Assembly (NCBI GenBank): GCA_949152475.1
Contig: OX424563.1
Coordinates: 36,900,120 to 36,964,119, forward strand
Length of the DNA: 64,000 bases
From: Terebella lapidaria
Lineage: Eukaryota > Annelida > Polychaeta > Terebellida > Terebellidae
Reading direction: 5' to 3'
Shown: positions 10,868 to 21,385 of the stretch, piece by piece
How the letters are laid out: every line of letters starts with the position of its first letter
How positions within the stretch are numbered: position 1 is the stretch's first letter
Program-made: the position numbers and the translations under genes
The notes under the pieces: generated by a model
What the model was told of the DNA's origin: nothing
Databases searched by the model: none
What the model saw: only the letters and a program-made list of their open reading frames with translations

Positions 10868-12148
10868 CTAGACATAAAAGCCTATAGGCTTTGTGGCATC
10901 CCCCATTTTGTTCTTATCATATCAAATGGTCATACTGGACTGAGAAAAAAGGATACATAGGCCATTGTATGTGGGTAAGAGTGAGAGCTCATCAGACAGT
11001 TTCTTACCAGAACTGCTTTTTATCATCTTGACAACTTGGCCCACCAGACATTTGCCACCCCAAATGAATGGACAATTACCCAGCCAATATTATTCAGCGT
11101 ACTAGTATATTTAATCAGAATGTTCGTGATATTTTTCAGGTGCTCCTGTCAAATATAAAATGATACGTGACTAAAAGAATGCTGTGTCATCTTGGCCAAT
11201 TTTGTGATTTCAAAACTTGTACAATACAGCGGAATTTTCGCATTCATATTATAACCAAAGCCAAACATTTGCCCGCTAACTAAAACAATGATGATTTGGT
11301 CAGTGCATGTGAAATAGAGTTGAATAACAAAACATTCAAACAATACATGTTTGTACAATATAAATGCAGACAGGGCAAATCATCCCCCAAGCATGTTGTG
11401 TCATGTGTGTTGGCTTATTAACCAACTATTGTATTCTGTGGGATGTAACTTCATTCTTTTACCATGTACACACACTAGTAAACCAGGCTTTGGAGGGGGG
11501 AGTGAGGGATAATGCATGGATATGAGCCTAGGGTCATGTTGGACATGCTAGCTATAGCACTTGTCAGGCATGACTGAGCAGGGCTGGCTGAGAGGGGCGG
11601 AGCCTATTTCTGAGCTGGACAGACTGGCTGATCTTGTAAGGCATGACCGAGCAGGGCTGGCTGAGAGGGGCAGAGCCCATTGCTGTGCTGGACAGACTGG
11701 CTGATCTCCTGCACTGGCTGAGAGGGCAGAGCCTAGCCTCATGCTGGACATGCAGGCTGCAGTCAGTGAATACAGTAGCATGGCTCAGTTACAGTATTAC
11801 ATCTGCATGGGCGCAGGCGAGGGAAAAATTCCAAGTCAAAAAAAAAAAAAAAATGCACCTACAAAATTTTTTTTCTCTGGAAATTGCCTGAATCAAATTA
11901 TGACATTGACAGGAATCGCCCGATTTTTTTTTCCAAAATGGCCGCTGGCGGCCATCTTGGATTTCGGATCTCGACGAAAAACAATAGGGGTTAGAAGCAA
12001 AGTATTTCGGATGAGCTGTGAAAATTTCGGAAAGATAGATCGAGGCGTTCAAGAGTTATGATCCGGAAACCAAACGGCGGAAAAAAAAAAAAAAAAAAAA
12101 AACAGACAAAAACATAAGGCCTCCCGATTTTCAATCGGGATGCCTAAT
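10868..12148 (+). mobile_element. family D element, full length
   Basis: The 5' palindrome AAAGCCTATAGGCTTT (10877-10892) is followed by GGCATCCC (10895-10902). The 3' hairpin (12118-12146) has a 13-bp stem with one mismatch, loop TTC and a right arm ending GGGATGCCT, complementary to the 5' end. Before it lies GGAAACCAAACGGCGGAA plus an A-tract (12081-12102), a module shared with family C. It sits inside family A sequence. A second copy begins at 63398. Confidence 0.65.
11568..11740 (+). repeat. ~73-bp tandem repeat in family D
   Basis: About 2.5 copies marked by GAGCAGGGCTGGCTGAGAGG (11575 and 11648) and GGACAGACTGGCTGATCT. It is GC-rich compared with its surroundings. Confidence 0.75.
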
Positions 12149-12661
12149 TAAGGTTAACTTATTCGATAATATCTATCTGTTTTCACTAAAAACATCAGTT
12201 CTCTATTATGAACAAGAATCCAGTGCTATGTTTTCATAGTACAGGGTATTGGATTGATCACAGATGTTCAAGTCGGTATTTTAATGGTCGAAATAAGTTA
12301 GTCCGTTAACTAATTAATATTTATTCGATCATTCTGAAAAACGATAGGTTTCGTGTGAGGGTCTTTCTCTCCGAGTCTGTGCGATTTCATCATCATTCAT
12401 TGAAAACTCCCACTCCTAGAGCGTTCACAAGCCATGTGTGTTAAACAGGCTAATTTGAGCACAAAATGTGTCGCCAATCGACCAATTTGGTTGCTATGGC
12501 AACCAAAATCGATTGGTGCCGGGATCTCACCATAAGATGTGTCTGTATAAAAAATGATCAGAATCGGTTAAGATTTACAACCTGTAGCGCATTCACAAGA
12601 AAGTGTCTGCGGACGCGGACGCGGGCGCGGACGCGGCGGCGCGACGAAGACAAATCCATAG

Positions 12662-12688
12662 TATCCGCCGAACTTCGTTCGGGGGATA
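12662..12688 (+). other. family A 3' hairpin, second copy
   Basis: TATCCGCCGAAC / GTTCGGGGGATA arms with loop TTC. It pairs with the 5' terminus at 8880-8890. Confidence 0.7.
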
Positions 12689-12693
12689 CAATT

Positions 12694-12781
12694 AGCAAGA
12701 TATAAGCCATTTTGTGCTCTGACCTTGAAACTGAGGTCAGAGGTCAAATTCAAGGTCACGAGAATATTCAGGATATATCAT
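12694..12781 (+). mobile_element. continuation of the interrupted family B ~134-bp array
   Basis: GCAAGATATAAGCCATTTTG and the following AGGTCA words continue the unit cut at 8845. The array is cut again at 12782 by the minus-strand families E and F. Confidence 0.65.
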
Positions 12782-12811
12782 TACCCTCGCCCCGATAGGG
12801 GGAGAAGGGTA
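12782..12811 (-). other. family E 3' hairpin
   Basis: An inverted repeat ACCCTCGCCCC / GGGGGAGAAGGGT around GAT, followed by a GTTT-type tract. It looks like the end of a minus-strand element whose microsatellite was entered by family F at 12841. Confidence 0.5.
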
Positions 12812-12989
12812 TTGCAATTGGGTCTGTCAGTTTGTTTGTTACTTGACGAAATTTACATTTCGTCAAGTATGTTGGTCAGTCGCGTTTGTCTGTGTGTTTG
12901 TTTGTTTGTGTGTTAGCACTCCACAGGTCACAATTTTGAACGTAGAATCATGAAAATAGGTCAGAAGATGTGGAATCAAATATGGATGG

Positions 12990-14891
12990 ATGAGTTCATT
13001 TTTGGAAGATATCGGTCAATTGATGACGTCACCAAAAATCATTGAAAAATCGAAAAATCCCTATCTCTCATCATTGGCGAATTTTCAAAAATTCACACAG
13101 CAGTGACATTTGAACCGATACCTCTGAAATTTAGCACACCGATATATGGTAATATTATCCATCATACTGCGAAGTTTGGTTTGGATCGGTTGAACGTCAA
13201 TGACGTCACGACGTGAAACGTCATTTTTCGAAATAGGGTTATATATCGGAAAGTATTTGTCATACAGAGAAGCGGATTGCACCATTGGAAAGCTCGTTGA
13301 ATTCTGGTTTAGGAGGGTACTGTCCGATACTTTTCCGCCATGATAGATTTTCCGCTATGACGTCATAAATGTAAGGCCTGTCATACCAATTTTTCGACTT
13401 TTCATCAAACTTTCAAACATCTACAGTGCACTCAAATTTGAAGATATTAGGCTGTAATTATCAGAACGTATGTGCAATAATGATACCCAGCCATACACCA
13501 AGTTACAACACGCTACGTGCAACGTGAATGACGTCATGACGTAAAACTTCAATTTTCGAAATGGGGCTATATATCAAAAAGTATTTGTCATACAGAGAAG
13601 CTAATTGCACCATTGGAAAGCTCGTTGAATTCTGGTTCAGAAGGGTACTGTCCGATACTTTTCCGCCATGATAGATTTTCCGCTATGACGTCATAAACGT
13701 AAGGCCTGTCATTCCAATTTTTCGACTTTTCATCAAACTTTCAAACATCTACAGTGCACTCAAATTTGAAGATATTAGGCTGTAATTATCAGAACGTATG
13801 TGAAATAATGATATCCAGTCATACACCAAGTTACAACACGCTACATGCAACGTCAATGACGTCATGACGTAAAACGTCAATTTTCGAAATGGGGCTATAT
13901 ATCAAAAAGTATTTGTCATACAGAGAAGCTAATTGCACCATTGGAAAGCTTGTTGAATTCTGGTTCAGAAGGGTACTGTCCGATACTTTTCCGCCATAAT
14001 AGATTTTCCGCTATGACGTCATAAATGTAAGGCCTGTCATACCAATTTTTCGACTTTTCATCAAACTTTCAAACATCTACAGTGCACTCAAATTTGAAGA
14101 TATTAGGCTGTAATTATCAGAACGTATGTGCAATAATGATACCCAGCCATACACCAAGTTACAACACGCTACGTGCAACGTGAATGACGTCATGACGTAA
14201 AACTTCAATTTTCGAAATGGGGCTATATATCAAAAAGTATTTGTCATACAGAGAAGCTAATTGCACCATTGGAAAGCTCGTTGAATTCTGGTTCAGAAGG
14301 GTACTGTCCGATACTTTTCCGCCATGATAGATTTTCCGCTATGACGTCATAAACGTAAGGCCTGTCATTCCAATTTTTCGACTTTTCATCAAACTTTCAA
14401 ACATCTACAGTGCACTCAAATTTGAAGATATTAGGCTGTAATTATCAGAACGTATGTGAAATAATGATATCCAGTCATACACCAAGTTACAACACGCTAC
14501 ATGCAACGTCAATGACGTCATGACGTAAAACGTCAATTTTCGAAATGGGGCTATATATCAAAAAGTATTTGTCATACAGAGAAGCTAATTGCACCATTGG
14601 AAAGCTTGTTGAATTCTGGTTCAGAAGGGTACTGTCCGATACTTTTCCGCCATAATAGATTTTCCGCTATGACGTCATAAACGTAAGGCCTGTCATACCA
14701 ATTTTTCGACTTTTCATCAAACATTCAAACATCTACAGTGCACTCAAATTTGAAGGTATTGAACTGTAATTATCAGAACGTATGTGAAATAATGATATCC
14801 AGTCACATACCAAGTTTCAACACGCTACGTACAACGTCAATGACGTCATGACGTAAAACGTCAATTTTAGAAATGGGGTTATATATCAAAA
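12990..14891 (-). repeat. ~328-bp tandem array with TGACGTCA sites
   Basis: Units start at regular CCGCTATGACGTCAT words near 13352, 13680, 14008, 14336 and 14663. Alternate units are more alike than neighbours: for example, AACGTGAATGACGTCATGAC recurs 655 bases apart (about 13522 and 14177), which shows a dimeric higher-order repeat. Each unit carries two perfect TGACGTCA palindromes. Confidence 0.85.
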
Positions 14892-17630
14892 TTCCCAAAT
14901 TTTAATTGTAAATTTGCCGTTCATTGTTATTACTCACCTCTAAACTACTACATGCTTGAAGCGTCCACCCCCTTTGCCTCCGCGCTTGCCATCCCCCTGG
15001 GGGGGGGGGGGGAGGCTGCGCCCCACGAAAGGGCGGCTGCGTGGAAGAGGGTGCATGTGGTGCCTGAGGTTGGGCAGGCTTCTGACCCTTGGTCTTCTTG
15101 CCTGTCCCAGACCCCGCCGACTTCCCAAGCAAAGCCTTGGCCATAGCCTCATCCCGGAGGTGTTCCCGCATGACGGAAATATCCGATCGAGAGAGGTTGG
15201 CGTAGGTATAGCCTGAGAACAGCGGCCTCCCACGTAGCTCAGCGACGTCCGTAGCGGACACGTCAAGCAGACGGAGATCGGCATCACGCATGGTGAGATC
15301 CAATTGTGCGCCCAGGTGCGCACTGTCACGCTCAGCAGCATGGACCACTCCGGCCAAGACGCTGAGTGCTGCATGAATGTTGGCGCGACTCCCCTCCTCC
15401 AGATCCGCCTCGTCCACAAACTCCTGAACCAGAGTTGTCAGGTGATCTGTCAACGAGAGCTGCCCCATCAATTGATGAGACAGCGTCTGCCAGTGAGAAA
15501 GACGAGCCTTTTTCAAATAAGCTGACCAGGCCGTACCCTGCTTCCGGGAAAGCAGGTGAAGGTTAGGGTCTTCGACCGGGACGGAAGTCTGATGTCCACC
15601 CTCGGACTCTACAGTCCGATAGGTGTCGATCGACTCAGGTCGAACACGGCTGGTCGGGAATGTCGACTCCGTACGAGCCACATCCTTCTTAGCCGTAACT
15701 CCCTTGTTGATCTTGTCGAAGGACTTGACCAACGCGGGAGCCACAGGGAGCCGGATCGGCCGACGAACTGGCGCCGACGCGAACCTACCGGTTCCCCGTG
15801 AGGGCCCTGGAGCATCGATCGGCAAGTCCATTCGCCTTGCGACCGACTCCAAAGCCCACCGGAAGTTAGAACCCCCGGCCTGATCGGAAGTCTCATCCTC
15901 CGAGGAGGACGACTCCTGATCAGCTTCCACTCGACCCCCCCGATCGTTGGACCTCACAGGTCCGATCGAAGACCTCGACGACCCCAAGGGTACATCAAAG
16001 GACGGGCGAGGGAATGCCTGCTCAGCGATCGCGCCCGTCCGGCGACTTACATCCGCGTACACAGGACTTGAGTGGCCCTGAGGAACGACCCCAGCACCAC
16101 CCGCCCGATCGTGCCCTGATCGAGGACCAGGAGCACGACCGCCAAGTGAAGACTCCCGATCGCACGAACGATCGAGAGCCTCACCCCCAAACAAAGGGAA
16201 CTCTCCCCCCTCGAACCTCGAGACCGAGGACCCGAATGAGCCATCCAAGACGCTCCGCCGATCGAAGCCCGAAGCCTGATCGTCGCCCACCGAGAGGTCG
16301 GACGAAGCCTGAGCCACATCGAAAATCGATGTGGTCTCAGCACCACGGCGCTTAGAGGAAGCACGCTTCCTCTTCTTGGAAGGCCCCGGGGAAGAGACAA
16401 CGGACCCCTCCACCTCGATCGGCCCCGACTGAGGGACGACGAAGGTGGAGTGCGGTTCCTTGGCTGCTTTCGCCTTGGCAAGAACTGAAACCTTCTTCTT
16501 AGAAGATTTCGACTTCTTGCCAGCAGGGGGAGCAAGCTCTCCCTGCGACGAAGGGGCAGCCGAAGAACCGGCCGGGACTCCCTGTCCAAGCAGGGAAGAG
16601 AGACCCGGCAGGAGGGGACCCTGAAGGGACGATAACGACTGTGCAAAGAAAGATTGCACAGCCGTGTTGACCATGTCCTGTGTTAGCCCCAGGGGCTGGC
16701 TAACACCGGACGCAATCTGTGCCGTCACAGGCGGAGTCTCCACCTCCATGGGCGACTGGCGGACTTGCGGAGCCGAAGCTTCCGCAAGCCTCAAAGCATC
16801 CCGACGAGCCAACGAGGCTTCGGAATACTTTGCAGTCGCCTGCACGAAGGAAGAGGGACGCCAGAAACGACACAGATCACACCTCAAATCCTCCATAGAT
16901 ACCGGGCCATGGTCTAAACAGTCGAAACACAAACTGTGTTTCTCCCCTCCTCGGAGGGTATTGACCAGACACTTCGGGCATGGACGTTCGTCCATGGCAC
17001 CGGTACCAAGGGAGGATTGTGAAGTCATGATCACACAAGGGAACTAACCACACACAGTAACAGGGCGGGCAAAATACGCAAACCTGAGACCGCGCTGAAA
17101 AAGAACCCTAAGAGGACTACGAATATATAAACTACAGTATACGTATACACAATATATACAGTAGAAAATTAACGTAGAACTATTGATAGATGTAAACAAC
17201 AAGTACACTATCAAGTACGACGGATGGACGATAATAGGGTGAACTGGCTATACCAATCGTCTGACGATCTAGAAAGTAACAAACTATCGACCAATACTTA
17301 TCCAAATAGACACAAAACGATGTCTATGAACGTGGCAGGTGAAATTCCGTAAGAATATATCGCAAAAGTCTAGTTTGCAGACTAAATTCTACGAATTCAC
17401 CGGGAACCAAAATCCAAAGCTGCCAAGCAAAAATGGCGGTGGACAGAAAAGTGAAGCTTCTGCGCAGCTGCGCGCGCATATGCGCGGCGGTTTTGGCGGC
17501 AAAAGGAGCGCTCGAGTCATGCAGGCAGACGATCGTGCCTTGCTTTCAGTACGCGAATTTCTATCCAGAACGATCCAAAGGATCGAAAAGGAGCATGTAG
17601 TAGTTTAGATTGGTGATGTATAAAATAAAC
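14892..17630 (-). mobile_element. DIRS-like gag-only retroelement
   Basis: This 2739-bp block interrupts the ~328-bp array exactly: host ...TATATCAAAA ends at 14891 and AGTATTTG resumes at 17631, with no target duplication. Inverted 17-bp repeats TCTAAACTACTACATGC lie near its ends (14939-14955 and, inverted, 17593-17609). Inverted ends and no target-site duplication fit DIRS-type elements, which integrate with a tyrosine recombinase. Only gag is present, with no reverse transcriptase, RNase H, methyltransferase or recombinase, so the copy would depend on enzymes from elsewhere. On the minus strand a sequence GAGGTGAGTAA, a good splice-donor match, lies near the gag end (14929-14939). Confidence 0.65.
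14902..17034 (-). CDS. Gag-like protein of a DIRS-type element (710 aa)
   Basis: The frame is intact with no stops. Residues 19-55 contain three CxxC pairs (C19/C22, C36/C39, C52/C55), a zinc-ribbon-like head seen in animal DIRS Gag proteins. The middle (~120-400) is long and low-complexity, rich in S, P, G and D, with a basic K/R tract near 175-235. Residues ~490-640 are more ordered and helical, containing W-x-Y and L-rich segments (SAYLKKARLSHWQTLSHQL). The C-terminus is P/Q/G-rich with a PPPPPPGG run. M1, M3 or M14 could start; M14 lies just before the first zinc pair. GC content is far above the flanks. A decayed homologue lies at 44760-48388. Gag function is inferred from layout and motif; catalytic domains are absent. 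Confidence 0.7.
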   Translation of the reverse strand: MIMTSQSSLGTGAMDERPCPKCLVNTLRGGEKHSLCFDCLDHGPVSMEDLRCDLCRFWRPSSFVQATAKYSEASLARRDALRLAEASAPQVRQSPMEVETPPVTAQIASGVSQPLGLTQDMVNTAVQSFFAQSLSSLQGPLLPGLSSLLGQGVPAGSSAAPSSQGELAPPAGKKSKSSKKKVSVLAKAKAAKEPHSTFVVPQSGPIEVEGSVVSSPGPSKKRKRASSKRRGAETTSIFDVAQASSDLSVGDDQASGFDRRSVLDGSFGSSVSRFEGGEFPLFGGEALDRSCDRESSLGGRAPGPRSGHDRAGGAGVVPQGHSSPVYADVSRRTGAIAEQAFPRPSFDVPLGSSRSSIGPVRSNDRGGRVEADQESSSSEDETSDQAGGSNFRWALESVARRMDLPIDAPGPSRGTGRFASAPVRRPIRLPVAPALVKSFDKINKGVTAKKDVARTESTFPTSRVRPESIDTYRTVESEGGHQTSVPVEDPNLHLLSRKQGTAWSAYLKKARLSHWQTLSHQLMGQLSLTDHLTTLVQEFVDEADLEEGSRANIHAALSVLAGVVHAAERDSAHLGAQLDLTMRDADLRLLDVSATDVAELRGRPLFSGYTYANLSRSDISVMREHLRDEAMAKALLGKSAGSGTGKKTKGQKPAQPQAPHAPSSTQPPFRGAQPPPPPPGGWQARRQRGWTLQACSSLEVSNNNERQIYN

Positions 17631-18530
17631 AGTATTTGTTGTAGAGAGAAGCGGATTGCACCATTGACGTGCAACGTAATTATCAGAACGTATGTGAAAT
17701 AATGATATCCAGTCACATACCAAGTTTCAACACGCTACGTGCAACGTCAATGACGTCATGACGTAAAACTTCAATTTTAGAAATGGGGTTATATATCAAA
17801 AAGTATTTGTTGTAGAGAGAAGCGGATTGCACCATTGAAAAGGTCGTTGAATTTTGGTTTAGGAGGGTACTGTCCGATACTTTTCCACCATGATAGATTT
17901 TCCTCTATGACGTCATAAACGTAAGGCCTGTCATACCAATTTTTCGACTTTTCAGCAAACTTTCAAACATCCACAGTGCACTCAATTTTGAAGATATTAG
18001 GCTGTAATTATCAGAACGTATGTGGAATAATGATACCCAGCCATACACCAAGTTACAACACGCTACGTGCAACGTTAATGACGTCATGACGTAAAACGTC
18101 AATTTTCAAAATGAGGCTATATATTGAAAAGTATTTGTCGTACAAAGAAGCGAATTGCACCATTGGAAAGCTCGTTGAATTCTAGTTTAGAGGGGTGCTG
18201 TCCGATACTTTTACGTCATGATAGACTTTCCGCTATGACGTCATAAACGTAAGGCCTGTCATACAAGATTTACGGCGTTTGAGCAATCTTTCAAACAAGC
18301 ACAGTGCACTCAATTTTGAAGGTAATAGGCTGTAATTATGAGAGCGTTATTAGTCAGCCATGTACCGAATTTCAACACGCTACCTGCAACGTCAATGACG
18401 TCATGAGGTAAAACGTCAATTTTAAAAATGGAGCTATATGTGGAGAGGTATTTGTCGCACAGAGAAGTGGATTGCACCATTGGAAAGCTCGTTCAATTCT
18501 GGTTTAGGTAGGTTTAGTAGTATATACTAT
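17631..18530 (-). repeat. ~328-bp TGACGTCA array, right part
   Basis: Resumes the array cut at 14891. Near 17660-17685 a short deletion joins two different phases of the unit. Copies here are more diverged than those left of the insertion. Confidence 0.8.
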
Positions 18531-18689
18531 GTTGATACACACATCGATTGGATGTTTTAAATGAGTCAGTCTCAAATGGCTGGGTCTTGCTCAGGAGACT
18601 TCATAGAGTTTCAATATGTATGTCTGCTCAGGAGTTGTGCATTATTAATTATAACAAATTTTTGAAAATTCAGAATTCAGGGACAAGTA

Positions 18690-19631
18690 CCGTATTCGCG
18701 CGCATACAGTCGCATGTGCGTATAGTCGAAGGTGTGCGTATATTTCGAATATACGCACATGTGCTTGTGATTGAAATAAAAATCAAAATCAAGAATGACA
18801 GTAAAAATTTTTTGACCGTAAGATCATCGGTTCCATGTCATGTGCTTGACTGATTTCATGCAATCGTGACTTCGTCAGTTCGTGTCAATCGCGGCTGTGT
18901 CTGCGGTCAATGGATTGCAAACTGTCAAATAAGTTGTGATGTTGATTGCCTAATTACGGTGAGTGTTACTGACACTTGTGATTTCGTTTGACATCCTATG
19001 ATCAGGATGTGTCATTTCTGTTCATGAGTGTGAAATAAATATCTTGAAAAGCCCTTGTTTCGTTCATGTTTGTGATGTTTGCCGCCCAGCAGGAAGTTGC
19101 CATCTTTCTAGCATGTACTCATTAATATTCATGAGCTGCTTCACATTCCAACCAATCAAAAGTTACCTTTCAAAACGAATCAGCCAGTGGTGAAAGGCCA
19201 GATATGACGTCATGAAGAACCCCACCAATCAGGCTGCTTGTTTCACTTTCTTCTTCCAAGTGACATGTGGATTTGTTTTGAAAAGGCAACGACCCAAACA
19301 ACAAAGTTTATTTGTTTCCCGAAGTCCCAACAGCTTCACACAACAATATATTATACATCATGCACTTACACCAACACAAGTACCGATGTCTGAATTCATT
19401 CATGCACCAAACCATGTAATTGCAATTGACAAGTCGGGGCGGTTTTGACAGTCGTGTCGGCCTCGTATAACTGTCAAACTATCTGAGCCTGATCAAAGGG
19501 ATTTGCAGTCAACCCCTTATCGAAAACGATCGCACATGTGCGTATGTACGAAATATTTTCCAAATTATAAGTGGCCTAAAACAAGCAAATTTCGGATAAA
19601 CGCACATGCGACTGTATGCGCGCGAATACGG
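18690..19631. mobile_element. TA-flanked element with perfect 31-bp terminal inverted repeats
   Basis: Positions 18690-18720 and 19601-19631 are perfect inverted repeats of 31 bp beginning CCGTATTCGCGCGCATACAG. TA flanks both sides (18688-18689, 19632-19633). The uninterrupted host sequence is visible in a related repeat near 29214 (AAGAATTAAGGCC). The 942-bp interior has no useful frame. TA duplication and terminal repeats place it with the Tc1/mariner/pogo superfamily as a non-autonomous element. Confidence 0.85.
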
Positions 19632-19854
19632 TATTAAGGCCAAGGTCACTGTGTAAATGAAGCAACTCTTGTCTAATTTCTAAAATTGTGAATTCTACTG
19701 CTGGGTGATGCTCAGGAGGTGTCTTAAATGTGTCAATTTCTAATGCTAGGAGTTGTTCAGTAAATCGTTTCAATGAGTAAATTCTGTGTAAATGTTTTAA
19801 ATGTAAACAAATGTGTAAATAATTTCGTCAAGTGTTGGCCTATGGCCGATTTTT

Positions 19855-21310
19855 ACTTGCCGGAATCTTCGATTTCGGCAAGTATATTGGTCAGTTGGTT
19901 TGTTTGTGTGTTTGTTTGTTTGGTTGTGCGCGGCCTAGGGGCCACAATTTTTGAGCTATCATTCCGAAATTTTTTTATTGGATAGATACTCGTTGTCGGA
20001 CCTGAACCTCCCTTTTTTGGAAAAATCGGTCAATTGATGACGTCACCAAAAATTCTTGAAAACTCAAAAAAACCCTATCTCTCATCATTGGCGAATTTTC
20101 AAAAATTCACACCACAGTCATATTTGAGCCGATACCTCTGAAATTTAGCACACCTATATACGTTGATATCATGCATCATACTGTGAATTTTTTTCTGGAT
20201 CGGTTGAACGTCAATGACGTCACGACGTGAAACGTCAATTTTTAAAATGGGGCTATATATTGGACATTATTCGTCGTAGAGAGAAGCGGATTGCACCATT
20301 GGAAAGCTCGTTGAATTCTGGTTTAGGAGAGTACTGTCCGATACTTTTCCGCCATGATAGATTTTCCGCTATGACGTCATAAACGTAAGACCTGTCATAC
20401 CAAATTTTCGACTTTTCAGCAAACTTTCAAACATCCACAGTGTTCTCAAATTTGAAGTAATTTGACTGAAATCATGAGGACATACGTAAAATATTAATAC
20501 CCAGCAATGTATTGAGTTTCAAGACGTTACGTGCAACGACAATGACGTCATTACGTCAAACGTCAATTTTGAAAATGGGGCTATATATCGTAAAGTATTT
20601 GTCGTAAAGAAACACAGATTGCACCATTGGAAAGCTCGTTGAATTCTAGTTTAGGAGAGTACTGTCCGATACTTTTCCGCCATGATATGTTTTCCGCTAT
20701 GACGTCATAAACGTAAGGCCTGTCATACCAAATTTTCGACTTTTCAGCAAACTTTCAAACATCCACGGTGTTCTCAAACTTAAAGTTATTGGACTGTAAT
20801 TTTGAGGACACACGTGGAATATTAATACCCAGCAATGTATTGAGTTTCAAGACGTTATGTGCAACGATGATGACGTCATGACGTCAAACGTCAATTTTGA
20901 AAATGGGGCTATATATCGTAAAGTATTTGTCATAAAGAAACACGGATTGCACCATTGGAAAGCTCGTTGAATTCTGGTTTAGGAGAGTACTGTCCGATAC
21001 TTTTCCGCCATGATAGATTTTCCGCTATGACGTCATAAACGTAAGGCCTGTCATACCAATTTTTCGACTTTTCAGCAAACTTTCAAGCATCACAGTGTAC
21101 CCAAATTTGAAGATATTGAACTATAATTGTGAAAACGTATGTGGAATATCAATACGCAGCCATATCCCGAGTTTCAACACGCTACATGCAACATAAATGA
21201 CGTCATGACGTAAAACGTCAATTATCAAAATGGGGCTATATATCGGAAAGTATTAGTCGTACAGAAGTATCATGCATATGCATTCCGGCAAGTGGGTGCC
21301 CTAGGGGCTC
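19855..21310 (-). mobile_element. family G element 1
   Basis: The 3' hairpin (19855-19883) is ACTTGCCGGAAT / ATTTCGGCAAGT. The GTTT tract is at 19895-19925. The body is ~328-bp TGACGTCA units (CCGCTATGACGTCAT near 20365, 20694, 21021). The 5' end on the minus strand is GAGCCCCTAGGGCACC (21294-21310) followed by ACTTGCCGGAAT (21282-21293), identical to the hairpin arm. The length is about 1.45 kb. Its body is almost the same as that of families F1 and H, but its termini differ. Confidence 0.65.
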
Positions 21311-21323
21311 TCGTTTGTTTGTT

Positions 21324-21352
21324 ACTTGCCGGAATCTTCGATTTCGGCAAGT
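21324..21352 (-). other. family G 3' hairpin of an outer element
   Basis: Same hairpin as at 19855. Its microsatellite (about 21365-21383) is broken by a family F element at 21386. The matching 5' end is probably at 31046-31076. Confidence 0.6.
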
Positions 21353-21385
21353 ATGTTGGTCAGTTCGTTTATTTGTGTGTTTGTT

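Larger units (their letters stand above)
8845..12693 (+). mobile_element. second family A element, split by families C and D
   Basis: The 5' palindrome (8858-8873) and TGTATCCCCCG (8880-8890) match those of the first copy. The family A body stops at about 9300, reappears at 10739-10868 and again at 12147-12693. The insertions are a family C array (9300-10736) and a complete family D element (10868-12148). The 3' hairpin is at 12662-12688. Flanking family B sequence at 8845 and 12694 joins within one 134-bp unit. Confidence 0.65.
12841..19847 (-). mobile_element. family F element 1, interrupted by two transposons
   Basis: Read on the minus strand, the 5' end is a GGCC.TA.GGCC palindrome (19837-19847) followed by ACTTGACGAAAT (19822-19833). 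The 3' hairpin (12841-12868) repeats ACTTGACGAAAT and its complement. A GTTT/TG microsatellite (12885-12915) lies next to the hairpin. The body is a ~328-bp tandem array (12990-14891 and 17631-18530), interrupted by the DIRS-like element and by the TA-flanked element at 18690-19631. That one 5' end and one 3' end belong together is inferred from matching termini. Confidence 0.5.

Noticed and set aside
11548..11891. Two ~80-codon frames around the GAGCAGGGCTGG repeat
   Set aside because: They arise from the ~73-bp tandem repeat within family D.
15609..16646. Frames of 95-199 codons on both strands inside the gag region
   Set aside because: They are shadows of the GC-rich 710-codon gag in other frames.
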